Translations under genes and position numbers: made by a program
Notes under the pieces: generated by a model
What the model was told of the DNA's origin: nothing
Seen by the model: the letters and a program-made list of their open reading frames with translations, nothing else
The model's database searches: none
Origin: GCA-002840015 sp033765245
Lineage (GTDB): Bacteria; Pseudomonadota; Gammaproteobacteria; Xanthomonadales; Xanthomonadaceae
Reading direction: 5' to 3'
NCBI GenBank assembly: GCA_033765245.1
Contig: JANRIF010000059.1
Location: forward strand, 1 to 29,429
Length of the DNA stretch: 29,429 nt
Shown: piece by piece, positions 15,463-23,910 of the stretch
How the letters are laid out: each line of letters opens with the position of its first letter
Numbering within the stretch: position 1 is the first letter of the stretch

Positions 15463-15672
15463 ATGGCCCAGAAACTGCTCATCGTCGCCTTCTTGCTGGT
15501 GATCGTGTACAACCTCGGCGCCGGTCTGTATTACATGATGGTCGACAAGGGCCGGTCGTCGCGTACCGTGAAGGCGCTGACACGCCGCATCGCGCTGTCG
15601 GTGGCGCTGATCGTGCTGATCATGATCGGCATCCTCACCGGCTTCATCCAGCCGCACGGCCTGCACGGCTGA
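15463..15672 (+). CDS. DUF2909 twin-transmembrane protein
   Basis: A 69-residue protein with two membrane helices joined by a short basic loop ('DKGRSSRTVKALTRR'). Its opening 'AQKLLIVAFLLVIVYNLGAG' and the 'YYMMVDKG' turn match the DUF2909 family, found beside cytochrome oxidase genes in gammaproteobacteria. Its function is unknown; position suggests a role in oxidase assembly or stability. It is the only plus-strand gene inside the oxidase locus. Confidence 0.85.
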   Translation: MAQKLLIVAFLLVIVYNLGAGLYYMMVDKGRSSRTVKALTRRIALSVALIVLIMIGILTGFIQPHGLHG

Positions 15673-15786
15673 GGCGCCCGGACAACGTGCGCAGGGTCGG
15701 CATGGCGCCGGCCCAGGCCGTCTCGCCACGGCGTTCAGTACTTTCACAACCTCTGAGCGGGGCCGAAATGCTCGGAGAGCGAAACA

Positions 15787-15855
15787 GTCCGCAAAGGACG
15801 CCAAACACGCAAAATCCTCTTTGCTTGATTTGCGCCCTTGGCGTTCTTTGCGAAC
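15787..15855. repeat. Imperfect palindromic dispersed repeat, copy C
   Basis: Arms 15787-15812 and 15830-15855 pair at 21 of 26 positions and share GTCCGCAAAGGACGC and TTGCGCCCTTGGCGT with copy A. It lies in the 294-base space between the convergent DUF2909 and coxC genes, which has no recognisable gene. Confidence 0.8.
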
Positions 15856-15922
15856 CCCATGCTGTGCGCCCGCCTAGGCGCTCAAGCATGAGTATCGCCA
15901 ACTTCTTGTTCTCAAGAACGTC

Positions 15923-15944
15923 GATCCCGCCATTGAGCGGGATC
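15923..15944 (-). terminator. Hairpin downstream of coxC
   Basis: A perfect 8-bp stem GATCCCGC / GCGGGATC with a 6-base loop lies 22 bases past the coxC stop. There is no T tract, so termination is only suggested by position. Confidence 0.4.
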
Positions 15945-15945
15945 T

Positions 15946-15975
15946 GGGTGCTCAGAGCACGGGTGCTCAGAGCAC
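15946..15975. repeat. 15-bp tandem duplication over the coxC stop codon
   Basis: GGGTGCTCAGAGCAC occurs twice in direct tandem (15946-15960, 15961-15975). The second copy contains the coxC stop (15967-15969). Each unit holds a small palindrome GTGCT-CAG-AGCAC. The protein is not altered because translation stops in the first copy reached. Confidence 0.9.
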
Positions 15976-16839
15976 GTAGACGAACACGAACAGGCCCAGC
16001 CACACCACGTCGACGAAGTGCCAGTACCACGCCACGGCCTCGAAGCCGAAGTGGTGATCCTTGTCGAAGTGACCCTTGGCGCAACGGAACCAGATCACCG
16101 TCAACATGATCGCACCCAGCGTCACGTGCAGGCCGTGGAAGCCGGTGAGCATGAAGAAGGTCGAGCCGTAGATGCCGCTGCCCAGGGTGAGGTTCAGTTC
16201 GTGGTAGGCGTGGATGTATTCGCTCGCCTGGAAGTACAGGAAGGTCGCGCCCAGCAGCACCGTCGCCGCCAGCCACACCAGCAGTTGCGTGCGATGCCCG
16301 GCGCGCAGCGCATGGTGGGCGATGGTGATGGTGATGCCGGACGTCAGCAGCAGCAGCGTATTGAGTAGCGGCAGGCCCCAGGCCGGAATGGTTTCGAACG
16401 TGCCGCCGATCTGGTTCGGGCCATTGGTCGGCCACGACGGCTCGAACTGGCTCCAAAGCAGCGAGTGGGTCAGCACGCCATCGCCCTCGCCGCCCAACCA
16501 CGGCACCACCAGCGAGCGCGCGTAGAACAGCGCGCCGAAAAACGCCGCGAAGAACATCACCTCGGAGAAGATAAACCACATCATGCCCATGCGGAACGAG
16601 GTGTCCACCTGCTTGTTGTAGAAGCCGCCGACCGACTCGCGGATCACCGAGCCGAACCAGCCGAACAGCATGAACACCAGGATGGCGACGCCGACGAAGA
16701 ACACCGACCTGCCCCAGGCGATCTCGTTGAGCCAGTTGGCGGCGCCAAACATGGTGATGAACAAGCCGATCGTTCCCACCGCCGGCCATTTGCTGCCGTG
16801 GGGAACGTAATAAGCGGTGGCGTCGTGGGTGTGGGCCAT
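15967..16839 (-). CDS. coxC: Cytochrome c oxidase subunit III
   Basis: A 290-residue, seven-helix structural subunit of the aa3-type oxidase that helps keep proton uptake active. Seen: 'YYVPHGSKWPAVGTIGLF', 'RMGMMWFIFSEVMFFAAFFG' with the conserved glutamate, 'EYIHAYHELNLTLGSGIYGS', 'FFMLTGFHGLHVTLGAIML' and the C-terminal 'EAVAWYWHFVDVVWLGLF', all diagnostic. Length is normal. It follows ctaG by 27 bases. The stop codon lies in a 15-bp tandem duplication. Confidence 0.97.
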   Translation of the reverse strand: MAHTHDATAYYVPHGSKWPAVGTIGLFITMFGAANWLNEIAWGRSVFFVGVAILVFMLFGWFGSVIRESVGGFYNKQVDTSFRMGMMWFIFSEVMFFAAFFGALFYARSLVVPWLGGEGDGVLTHSLLWSQFEPSWPTNGPNQIGGTFETIPAWGLPLLNTLLLLTSGITITIAHHALRAGHRTQLLVWLAATVLLGATFLYFQASEYIHAYHELNLTLGSGIYGSTFFMLTGFHGLHVTLGAIMLTVIWFRCAKGHFDKDHHFGFEAVAWYWHFVDVVWLGLFVFVYVL

Positions 16840-16866
16840 GTCGATTTCCCAAAAGGACCAGTGCGA

Positions 16867-17445
16867 TCAGGGTGCCGCGCGCCGGATACCCGTGGCCTGC
16901 GGCGAGCCAAGGTGGGCGGTGGCGATTTCGTTGTTGTAGAACGTATATGACAAAGTCAGCGTGGTCACATCCGCCGGCAGCGACGGATCGACGATGAAAC
17001 GCACCGGCATCATGCGCTCCTCGCCCGGCGCCAGCGTCTGCTGGGTGAAGCAGAAGCACTCCGTCTTGCTGAAGAACGCCGATGCCGCGGCCGGCGCGAT
17101 CGAGGGAACCGCCTGACCGACGATCGCAGTGTCGGCCAGATTGGTGGCGTGGAAGCTGGTGCTGATCAGCTCTCCCGGATGCACCTGCATCTCGAGGCGA
17201 TCGGCACTGAAACGCCAGGGCAGCTTGGAGTTGACGCTGGTATCGAACTGGACGGTCACCAGCCGGTCGAGGTCGACCGGCTTGCCGGCAAGCCGCTGTT
17301 CGCCCGCGGGACCGCGCTCCAGGCGGATCCCGAACACCTTCTCGCAAGCGACCCGGTACAACGGCACCAGCGAAAACGCAAACACGAACGATCCCAACGC
17401 CACCAGCACGATGGACTTGAGCGAGGCGCGCGTCCCACCGCTCAT
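16867..17445 (-). CDS. ctaG: Cytochrome c oxidase assembly protein CtaG/Cox11
   Basis: A 192-residue protein with an N-terminal membrane anchor and a periplasmic immunoglobulin-like domain, delivering copper to the CuB site of subunit I. Seen: 'FVFAFSLVPLYRVACEKVFG', where the cysteine is conserved; 'VTVQFDTSVNSKLPWRF'; and the copper-binding 'SKTECFCFTQQTLAPGE' with the Cys-Phe-Cys motif. Length is typical. Its ATG overlaps the preceding small assembly gene by four bases (ATGA). Confidence 0.96.
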   Translation of the reverse strand: MSGGTRASLKSIVLVALGSFVFAFSLVPLYRVACEKVFGIRLERGPAGEQRLAGKPVDLDRLVTVQFDTSVNSKLPWRFSADRLEMQVHPGELISTSFHATNLADTAIVGQAVPSIAPAAASAFFSKTECFCFTQQTLAPGEERMMPVRFIVDPSLPADVTTLTLSYTFYNNEIATAHLGSPQATGIRRAAP

Positions 17446-17582
17446 GGGCTCAGCACCGAGCTGACAATGAAGCCCAGGTAGACCGCCACCGCGACCGCCG
17501 CCAACAGCAGCGCCGAGCGCCGTGCACGCGCGCGGCGTGCCTCGATCTCGGACGCCGGATTGGCGGATGGATGATGGGTCAT
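17442..17582 (-). CDS. Cytochrome oxidase small assembly protein (46 residues)
   Basis: A short gene easily missed by size filters. It encodes 46 residues: a polar, arginine-rich N-terminus ('ASEIEARRARARRSA') then a single membrane helix ('LLLAAVAVAVYLGFIVSSVL'). It begins 28 bases after the ctaD stop and its TGA overlaps the ctaG ATG. Single-helix proteins of this size and position, between ctaD and ctaG, are annotated as small oxidase assembly proteins in many beta- and gammaproteobacteria. Its precise role is unknown. Confidence 0.82.
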   Translation of the reverse strand: MTHHPSANPASEIEARRARARRSALLLAAVAVAVYLGFIVSSVLSP

Positions 17583-17610
17583 GGCTGGCGGGCTTCCGTT
17601 GCGGCGTCGA

Positions 17611-19248
17611 TCAATGCGTCACGTCGCCATGCGCCAGGTCGCCAGCGGCGATGACCGGAGGATGGGTGAAGGTATGGTGCGGCGCCGGCGACGGCAGTGT
17701 CCACTCCAGACCACGCGCCCCCTCCCAGCAGCGCGCCTCGGCCTTGGCGCCGTGACGCAGCGAGTGCCACAGCACCGCCGCCATCATGATCGGCGTCACC
17801 AGCATGCCGAAGGCGCCGATCGAGCTGACCAGATTCCAGTCGGAGAACGCGACGTTGTAGTCGGGGATGCGGCGCGGCATGCCGGCCAGACCGAGGAAGT
17901 GCTGCGGGAAGAACAGCAGGTTCACGAACACCATGCTCCACCAGAAGTGGACCTTGCTCCAGAACTGGCTGTACATGCGACCGGTCCACTTGGGCCACCA
18001 GTAGTACACCGCCGCGATGATCGCGAACAGCGCGCCCGTCACCAGCACGTAGTGGAAGTGCGCCACCACGAAATAGGTATCGTGATACTGGAAGTCGGCC
18101 GGCACGATCGCCAGCATCAGGCCGGAGAAACCGCCGATGGTGAACAGGATCACGAACGAAATCGCCCACAGCATCGGCGTTTCGAACGTCATCGAGCCGC
18201 CCCACATGGTGCTGACCCAGTTGAACACCTTCACCCCGGTGGGCACCGCGATCAGCATGGTGGCGTACATGAAGAACAGCTCGCCGCCCAGCGGGATGCC
18301 GACCGTGAACATGTGGTGCGCCCACACGATGAAGCTAAGGAACGCGATCGAGGCAGTGGCGTACACCATCGCCTGATAGCCGAACAGCGGCTTGCGCGCG
18401 AAGGTGGGGATGATCTCCGACACCACGCCGAACGCGGGCAGGATCATGATGTACACCTCCGGGTGCCCGAAGAACCAGAAGATGTGCTGGAACATCACCG
18501 GATCGCCGCCGCCGGCGACGTTGAAGAAGCTGGTGCCGAAATACTTGTCGGTGAGCAGCATGGTCACCGCGCCCGCCAGCACCGGCATCACCGCGATCAG
18601 CAGGAATGCGGTGATCAGCCAGGTCCACACGAACAACGGCATCTTCAGCAGGTCCATGCCCGGCGCGCGCAGATTGAGCACCGTCGCGATGATGTTGATC
18701 GCGCCCATGATCGAGCTGATGCCCATCAGGTGGATGGCGAAGATCGCAAACGACATGTTGGCGCCGCCCTGCAGCGACAGCGGCGGGTACAGCGTCCAGC
18801 CGCCGGCAGGGGCGCCGCCCGGCAGCAGCACCGTGCTAAGCAGCAGGGTGAAGGCGAACGGCATGATCCAGAACGACCAGTTGTTCATGCGCGGCAGCGC
18901 CATGTCCGGCGCGCCGATCATCATCGGCAGCAACCAGTTGGCCAGACCTACGAAGGCCGGCATCACGCCGCCGAAGATCATGACCAGCGCATGCACGGTG
19001 GTCATCTGGTTGAAGAACTCGGGTTGCACGAACTGCAGGCCGGGCTGCGCCAGTTCGGCGCGGATGATGCCCGACATCGCACCACCGATGCAGAACATCA
19101 CGAACGAGAACACCAGATACAGCGTGCCGATGTCCTTGTGATTGGTGGTGAATACCCAGCGATCCCAGAAGCCCTGCGGCTTGTGGTCGGCGTGGTCGGC
19201 GTGCGCCTCGTGACCGGGATCGGCGACGTATTGGGTGGTGGTGGCCAT
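17611..19248 (-). CDS. ctaD: Cytochrome c oxidase subunit I (aa3-type)
   Basis: A 545-residue, twelve-helix catalytic subunit holding heme a, heme a3 and CuB. Seen: 'TTNHKDIGTLYLVF', the heme a histidine in 'TTVHALVMIFGG', 'FWFFGHPEVYIMILPAFG' with the CuB His, cross-linked Tyr and the glutamate that marks type A1 heme-copper oxidases, the CuB pair 'VWAHHMFTVG', the K-channel lysine in 'PTGVKVFNW', and 'YFVVAHFHYVLV' with the remaining heme ligands. GAGGT precedes the ATG at 19248. It follows coxB by 26 bases in the same operon. Confidence 0.98.
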   Translation of the reverse strand: MATTTQYVADPGHEAHADHADHKPQGFWDRWVFTTNHKDIGTLYLVFSFVMFCIGGAMSGIIRAELAQPGLQFVQPEFFNQMTTVHALVMIFGGVMPAFVGLANWLLPMMIGAPDMALPRMNNWSFWIMPFAFTLLLSTVLLPGGAPAGGWTLYPPLSLQGGANMSFAIFAIHLMGISSIMGAINIIATVLNLRAPGMDLLKMPLFVWTWLITAFLLIAVMPVLAGAVTMLLTDKYFGTSFFNVAGGGDPVMFQHIFWFFGHPEVYIMILPAFGVVSEIIPTFARKPLFGYQAMVYATASIAFLSFIVWAHHMFTVGIPLGGELFFMYATMLIAVPTGVKVFNWVSTMWGGSMTFETPMLWAISFVILFTIGGFSGLMLAIVPADFQYHDTYFVVAHFHYVLVTGALFAIIAAVYYWWPKWTGRMYSQFWSKVHFWWSMVFVNLLFFPQHFLGLAGMPRRIPDYNVAFSDWNLVSSIGAFGMLVTPIMMAAVLWHSLRHGAKAEARCWEGARGLEWTLPSPAPHHTFTHPPVIAAGDLAHGDVTH

Positions 19249-19274
19249 GATTGCGTTACCTCGATGAGATTCGA

Positions 19275-20138
19275 TCAGCCTTCGTCAGCCGCGGACGCGG
19301 CGACGACGGCGGTGCGGGCGGCATCCTGCTGGGCGCTCTTCTGGGCGCTCAACCAGGCCTCGAATTCCGCCTTGGGCAGGGCCTTGACCACGACCGGCAT
19401 GAAGCCGTGATCCTTGCCGCACAACTCGGCGCACTGTCCGCGGTAGATGCCCGGCTCGTCGATGCGAGTCCAGGCGTCGTTGATCAGGCCGGGAATGGCA
19501 TCCTGCTTCCAACCCAGCGCCGGCACCCACCAGGAATGGATCACGTCGTCGGCAGTGATCAGGAAACGTACCTTGGTGCCGACCGGCAGCACCAGCGGAT
19601 TGTCGACGTCGAGCAGGTAGTTCGGAGTGCTTTCCAGCGAAGGCGTCACGCCCGAGCCGAGCTGGCGGATATGGTCGCTACCGCGATCCAGACGGCTGCT
19701 GAAGGCAACGTCCTCGCCCATGTACTCGTAGTGCCAGAGCCACTGGTAACCGGTGACCTTGACCGTCATCTCGGCATCGCGGGTGTCGTACATCTTGAAC
19801 ACCGCCTTAGTGGACGGCACCGCCATCGCCAGCAGGATCAGCACCGGGATCACCGTCCAGATGACTTCGGCGGTGGTGTTGTGGCTCCAGGTGGCCGGCA
19901 CCGCGCCCTTGGACTTGCGGAAGCGGAACATCGCAACTGCCATCGCGCCGAACACCAGCACGCCGATCACCCCGCAGATGCCCAGGATGAGATTGTGCAG
20001 CCGCCAGACGTCGGCCGAAACCTCGGTCGCACCAGGCGCCATGTTGAGCTGCATCGGCACGGGATTCGCCAGCGCGGCCGACGCCGCGCAGACCAATGCG
20101 AGGCCGAGGCCGAGGCGGATGAAATGTCCTGACTTCAT
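19275..20138 (-). CDS. coxB: Cytochrome c oxidase subunit II
   Basis: A 287-residue subunit that accepts electrons from cytochrome c. Seen: a signal peptide ending near 'ASAALA', two membrane helices, then the periplasmic cupredoxin domain. The CuA site is complete: the histidine in 'DVIHSWWVPALGWKQD' and 'GQCAELCGKDHGFMPV' with both cysteines, Glu, His and Met. 'GYQWLWHYEY' is the aromatic electron-entry region. No C-terminal cytochrome c domain is present, so it is the plain aa3 form. The ATG at 20138 follows a GGGGAT; the frame stays open upstream, but that extension is only the antisense of other sequence. Confidence 0.97.
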   Translation of the reverse strand: MKSGHFIRLGLGLALVCAASAALANPVPMQLNMAPGATEVSADVWRLHNLILGICGVIGVLVFGAMAVAMFRFRKSKGAVPATWSHNTTAEVIWTVIPVLILLAMAVPSTKAVFKMYDTRDAEMTVKVTGYQWLWHYEYMGEDVAFSSRLDRGSDHIRQLGSGVTPSLESTPNYLLDVDNPLVLPVGTKVRFLITADDVIHSWWVPALGWKQDAIPGLINDAWTRIDEPGIYRGQCAELCGKDHGFMPVVVKALPKAEFEAWLSAQKSAQQDAARTAVVAASAADEG

Positions 20139-20745
20139 TTGGGTGATCCCCAGAAAGTGACGTGTGATTGCCAAAAAAAAATTCCACCGGTTCCAGGCGG
20201 CGCAGCACAGCGACTCCCCGCCGCCAGCGCAGCCACCCGGGCCGTGCACCGCCCAATTCCCAACAAGACGATGCTTCATCGCTGCCCGTGGCGCATGCCG
20301 CAGCGCCCGGACAACACGCAATTCCCATCCCCGCCGCGATCGAAAGCGGCACCAAGGCCAACCGGAATGCCGCCTTGCGGCCACGGCCCCCACGGGGCGC
20401 CGGGCCCGCGCCAAAGCCGCCAAGGCAACGGGGAAACCCGAAAATGGTACCCCCCGAGCCCGGCCCGGAGCAAGCAAAACCGCCACACCCCCGCTGGATA
20501 GCAGCCCAGCCCGCGACGCGCGACCGGGCAACTCGACGCCCGCCCGTACGCTACCGCACGCCGCAAATGAGACCTTTTGCCTTTGGATGAAGCAGCTTGC
20601 GATCGACCGAGCGCTCGCACATGGACGCCGACCTCCACCGCGCGCAAACGCGCTCCCACAAGAGCTAGTGGTGCCTTTCGCACCCCTGCGGCGGCGTCTA
20701 CACTGACGCACCTGCGCCGTCGGCGTAAACGGTTGTGCCCCTGAC
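20139..20745. other. Intergenic region between divergent coxB and putA
   Basis: About 600 bases without a convincing gene. Open frames here are GC-biased and lack recognisable motifs. It should hold the promoters of the oxidase operon (minus strand) and putA (plus strand). A TACACT hexamer at 20699-20704, 17 bases after TTTCGC, is a weak putA promoter candidate. A run of nine A residues lies near 20172, and a REP-like palindrome at 20639-20662. Confidence 0.6.
20639..20662. repeat. REP-like palindrome, copy 2
   Basis: On the minus strand this reads TGTGGGAGCGCGTTTGCGCGCGG, related to the copy at 3068-3092. Each copy has a nearby GCTTGCGA(G/T)CGACCGA segment (about 3120 and 20594), so the two may belong to a larger composite repeat. 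Confidence 0.5.
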
Positions 20746-23700
20746 GTGACTGCGATTCTCTCCCCCGAACTCCCCCAACCCTCCGACCCGCAGCGCCAGC
20801 GCATCACCCAGGCCTGGCTGCGCGACGAGGATGAACACGTCGCCGAACTGCTGCACGCCGCCACCCTGCCCGACCCGCTGCGCGCCGCCATCCAGGCCAC
20901 CGCCGTAGGTCTGGTCAGCACGGTGCGCACCCGCGCCCAGCAACAAGGCGCGATCGAAGCCTTCATGCGCCAGTACGACCTCAGCTCCGAGGAAGGCGTG
21001 CTGCTGATGTGCGTGGCCGAGGCGCTGCTGCGCATCCCCGACGCCGGCACCGCCGACCGCCTGATCCGCGACAAACTCGGCGAGGCCGACTGGGACGCGC
21101 ATCTGGGCCAGAGCGACTCACTGTTCGTCAACGCCTCCACCTGGGGCCTGATGCTGACCGGGCACCTGGTCAACCTCGCCGAAGAAACGCGCGGCAACGT
21201 GATCGGCGCACTGCGCCGGCTGGTGGGCCGCGCCGGCGAGCCGGTGATCCGCCTCGCGGTGCGCCAGGCAATGCGCATCATGGGCCACCAGTTCGTGATG
21301 GGCCGCACCATCGAGGACGCGCTCAAGCGCTCGCGCAAGGGCGAAAATGCCGCCTATCGCTATTCCTTCGACATGCTCGGCGAGGCCGCCCTCACCGCGC
21401 ACGATGCTGCGCGCTACCTCGACAGCTACCGCATGGCGATCCGCGCCATCGGCGCCAGCGGCCCGTTCCCCGACCTGTTTGCCGCGCCCAGCATTTCGGT
21501 GAAGCTGTCCGCGCTGCATCCGCGTTACGAGCACGCCAAGCGCGCCCGCGTGCGCGCCGAACTGACGCCGCGCGTGCTCGAACTGGCGCAGCTCGCGCGC
21601 GAACAAGGCATCGGTTTCACCATCGATGCCGAAGAAGCCGATCGTCTGGAAATGAGCCTCGACCTGATCGCCGAGGTCTACGCCGATCCCAGTCTGGCCG
21701 GCTGGAACGGCTACGGCTTGGCAGTGCAGGCGTATCTGCGGCGCGCGCCGTTCGTGATCGACGCCATCGTGGCGCTGGCGCGCAAGGTGGGCCGGCCGAT
21801 GCCGGTGCGTCTGGTCAAGGGCGCCTACTGGGACGCCGAGATCAAGCGCGCCCAGGTCGATGGCCTGGCCGGCTACCCGGTGTTCACCCGCAAGGCCAAC
21901 ACCGACGTGAGCTATCTGGCCTGCGCGCGGCGCATGCTCGAAGCCGGCGACCTGCTGTACCCGATGTTCGCCAGCCACAACGCCCACACCATCGCCGCCG
22001 TGCATCACATGGCCGCGCAACTGGGCCGGCGCGGCGGCGCGCACTACGAATTCCAGCGCCTGCATGGCATGGGCGCCGACCTCTACGTCGACGTGGTGGC
22101 CGCCGACAAGCTCAACGCACCCTGCCGCGTGTACGCCCCGGTCGGCAGCCACGAAGACCTACTGCCGTATCTGGTGCGCCGCCTACTCGAAAACGGCTCC
22201 AACACCAGCTTCGTCAACCGCATCACCGACGAACGCATGAGCGCCGCCGAACTGGTCGCCGACCCGGTGGCCGAAGTGGCCGCACAGACCCGCAAAGCGC
22301 ATTCGAAAATCCCCGCACCGCGCGACCTGTACGGCGCGCAGAGGAAGAATTCCATGGGCGTCAATCTCGCCAACGATCTCGATCTCACCCAACTGGCGCG
22401 CGACGTCAACGCCGCCGTGCAACCCTGGCACGCGCAGCCGCTGGTGCCCGGCGCGCAGTCGAGCGGCGCAGTCACCTCGGTGACCTACCCCGGCGACCGC
22501 CGCCAGCCCGTCGGCGAATGGCAAGCCGCCGACACCGCCACGGTGGAGCGCGCGCTGAGCAACGCGGTGGCCGCGCAACCCGAATGGGATCGCCTGCCCG
22601 CCGCCTCGCGCGCCGCCATCCTCGAACACGCCGCCGATCTGCTGGAAGCGCGCATCGCGCAGTTCATCGCCCTGTGCGTGCGCGAAGCCGGCAAGACCAT
22701 TCCCGATGCCGTCGCCGAAGTTCGCGAAGCCGTGGATTTCTGTCGCTACTACGCGCAGCAGGCGCGGCGCCAGTTCGGCCAGCCCGAAACCCTGCCCGGC
22801 CCCACCGGCGAGAGCAACCAACTGTTCCTGGCCGGGCGCGGCGTGTTCGTCTGCATCAGCCCCTGGAACTTCCCGTTGGCGATCTTCATGGGCCAGGTCG
22901 CCGCCGCGCTCGCAGCCGGCAACAGCGTGCTCGCCAAGCCGGCCGAACAGGCCAACCTCATCGGCCATGCCGCAGTGAAGCTGCTGCACGAAGCCGGCGT
23001 GCCGGAAGCGGTGCTGCAATTCCTCCCCGGCGACGGCGCAACTGTCGGCGCGGCACTGACGCGCGACCCGCGCGTGGCCGGCGTCGCTTTCACCGGCTCC
23101 ACCGACACCGCGCGCCTGATCAACCGCAGCCTCGCCGCGCGCGACGCCGCCATCGCCGTGCTGATCGCCGAGACCGGCGGCCAGAACGCACTGATCGCCG
23201 ACTCCTCCGCCCTACCCGAGCAACTGGTCAAGGACGCCCTCAGCGCCGCCTTCGGCTCCGCCGGACAACGCTGCTCCGCCGCGCGCGTGCTGTTCGTGCA
23301 GGCCGACATCGCCGATCGCGTGATCGAACTGCTGGCCGGCGCCATGGACGAACTGCGCGTCGGCGACCCCGGCCTGCTGTCCACCGACGTCGGCCCCGTG
23401 ATCGACGCCGACGCCCTCGCCATCCTGCAAGCCCACGCCGAACGCATGGACCGCGAAGCCAAACCGATCAAGCAAGTGAAGCTCGACGACAGCACCGCCC
23501 ACGGCAGCTTCTTCGCCCCGCGCGCCTACGAACTCAAATCGCTCGACCAACTCCAGCGCGAAATCTTCGGCCCCGTGCTGCACGTCATCCGCTACGCCGC
23601 CGACGACCTCGACAAAGTAATCGACGCCATCAACGCCACCGGCTACGGCCTCACCCTCGGCGTCCACAGCCGCATCGACGCCACCGTACAACGCATCGCC

Positions 23701-23910
23701 AGCCGCGCCAAAGTCGGCAACTGCTACGTCAACCGCAACCAGATCGGCGCCGTCGTCGGCGTCCAACCCTTCGGCGGCGAAGGCCTCTCCGGCACCGGCC
23801 CCAAAGCCGGCGGCCCCCACTACCTCCTACGCTTCGCCACCGAACGCACCCTCACCATCAACACCACGGCGGCGGGGGGGAATGCTTCGTTGTTGACGTT
23901 GGGGGAGTGA
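20746..23910 (+). CDS. putA: Bifunctional proline dehydrogenase / P5C dehydrogenase
   Basis: A 1054-residue enzyme oxidising proline to glutamate in two steps with FAD then NAD. Seen: the FAD-dependent PRODH barrel (about residues 170-470) with 'APSISVKLSALHPRYEHAKR', 'FTIDAEEADRLEMSLDL', 'VRLVKGAYWDAEIKRAQV' and 'YEFQRLHGMG'; then the aldehyde dehydrogenase domain (about 560-1020) with 'CISPWNFPLAIFMGQ', catalytic Glu809 in 'AETGGQNA' and Cys843 in 'GSAGQRCSAAR', and 'QPFGGEGLSGTGPKAGG'. The GTG at 20746 is used. The E. coli type DNA-binding ribbon-helix-helix domain is absent, so this is a type A PutA that cannot repress its own gene. It is the last clearly core gene before the accessory segment. 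Confidence 0.97.
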   Translation: MTAILSPELPQPSDPQRQRITQAWLRDEDEHVAELLHAATLPDPLRAAIQATAVGLVSTVRTRAQQQGAIEAFMRQYDLSSEEGVLLMCVAEALLRIPDAGTADRLIRDKLGEADWDAHLGQSDSLFVNASTWGLMLTGHLVNLAEETRGNVIGALRRLVGRAGEPVIRLAVRQAMRIMGHQFVMGRTIEDALKRSRKGENAAYRYSFDMLGEAALTAHDAARYLDSYRMAIRAIGASGPFPDLFAAPSISVKLSALHPRYEHAKRARVRAELTPRVLELAQLAREQGIGFTIDAEEADRLEMSLDLIAEVYADPSLAGWNGYGLAVQAYLRRAPFVIDAIVALARKVGRPMPVRLVKGAYWDAEIKRAQVDGLAGYPVFTRKANTDVSYLACARRMLEAGDLLYPMFASHNAHTIAAVHHMAAQLGRRGGAHYEFQRLHGMGADLYVDVVAADKLNAPCRVYAPVGSHEDLLPYLVRRLLENGSNTSFVNRITDERMSAAELVADPVAEVAAQTRKAHSKIPAPRDLYGAQRKNSMGVNLANDLDLTQLARDVNAAVQPWHAQPLVPGAQSSGAVTSVTYPGDRRQPVGEWQAADTATVERALSNAVAAQPEWDRLPAASRAAILEHAADLLEARIAQFIALCVREAGKTIPDAVAEVREAVDFCRYYAQQARRQFGQPETLPGPTGESNQLFLAGRGVFVCISPWNFPLAIFMGQVAAALAAGNSVLAKPAEQANLIGHAAVKLLHEAGVPEAVLQFLPGDGATVGAALTRDPRVAGVAFTGSTDTARLINRSLAARDAAIAVLIAETGGQNALIADSSALPEQLVKDALSAAFGSAGQRCSAARVLFVQADIADRVIELLAGAMDELRVGDPGLLSTDVGPVIDADALAILQAHAERMDREAKPIKQVKLDDSTAHGSFFAPRAYELKSLDQLQREIFGPVLHVIRYAADDLDKVIDAINATGYGLTLGVHSRIDATVQRIASRAKVGNCYVNRNQIGAVVGVQPFGGEGLSGTGPKAGGPHYLLRFATERTLTINTTAAGGNASLLTLGE

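Noticed and set aside
17581..19410. 609-codon plus-strand frame opposite ctaD
   Set aside because: Antisense shadow of ctaD with repetitive His/Arg/Gln composition and no motif.
20139..21338. N-terminal extension of the coxB frame upstream of 20138
   Set aside because: The signal peptide starts at 20138; the extension is low-complexity and antisense to putA.
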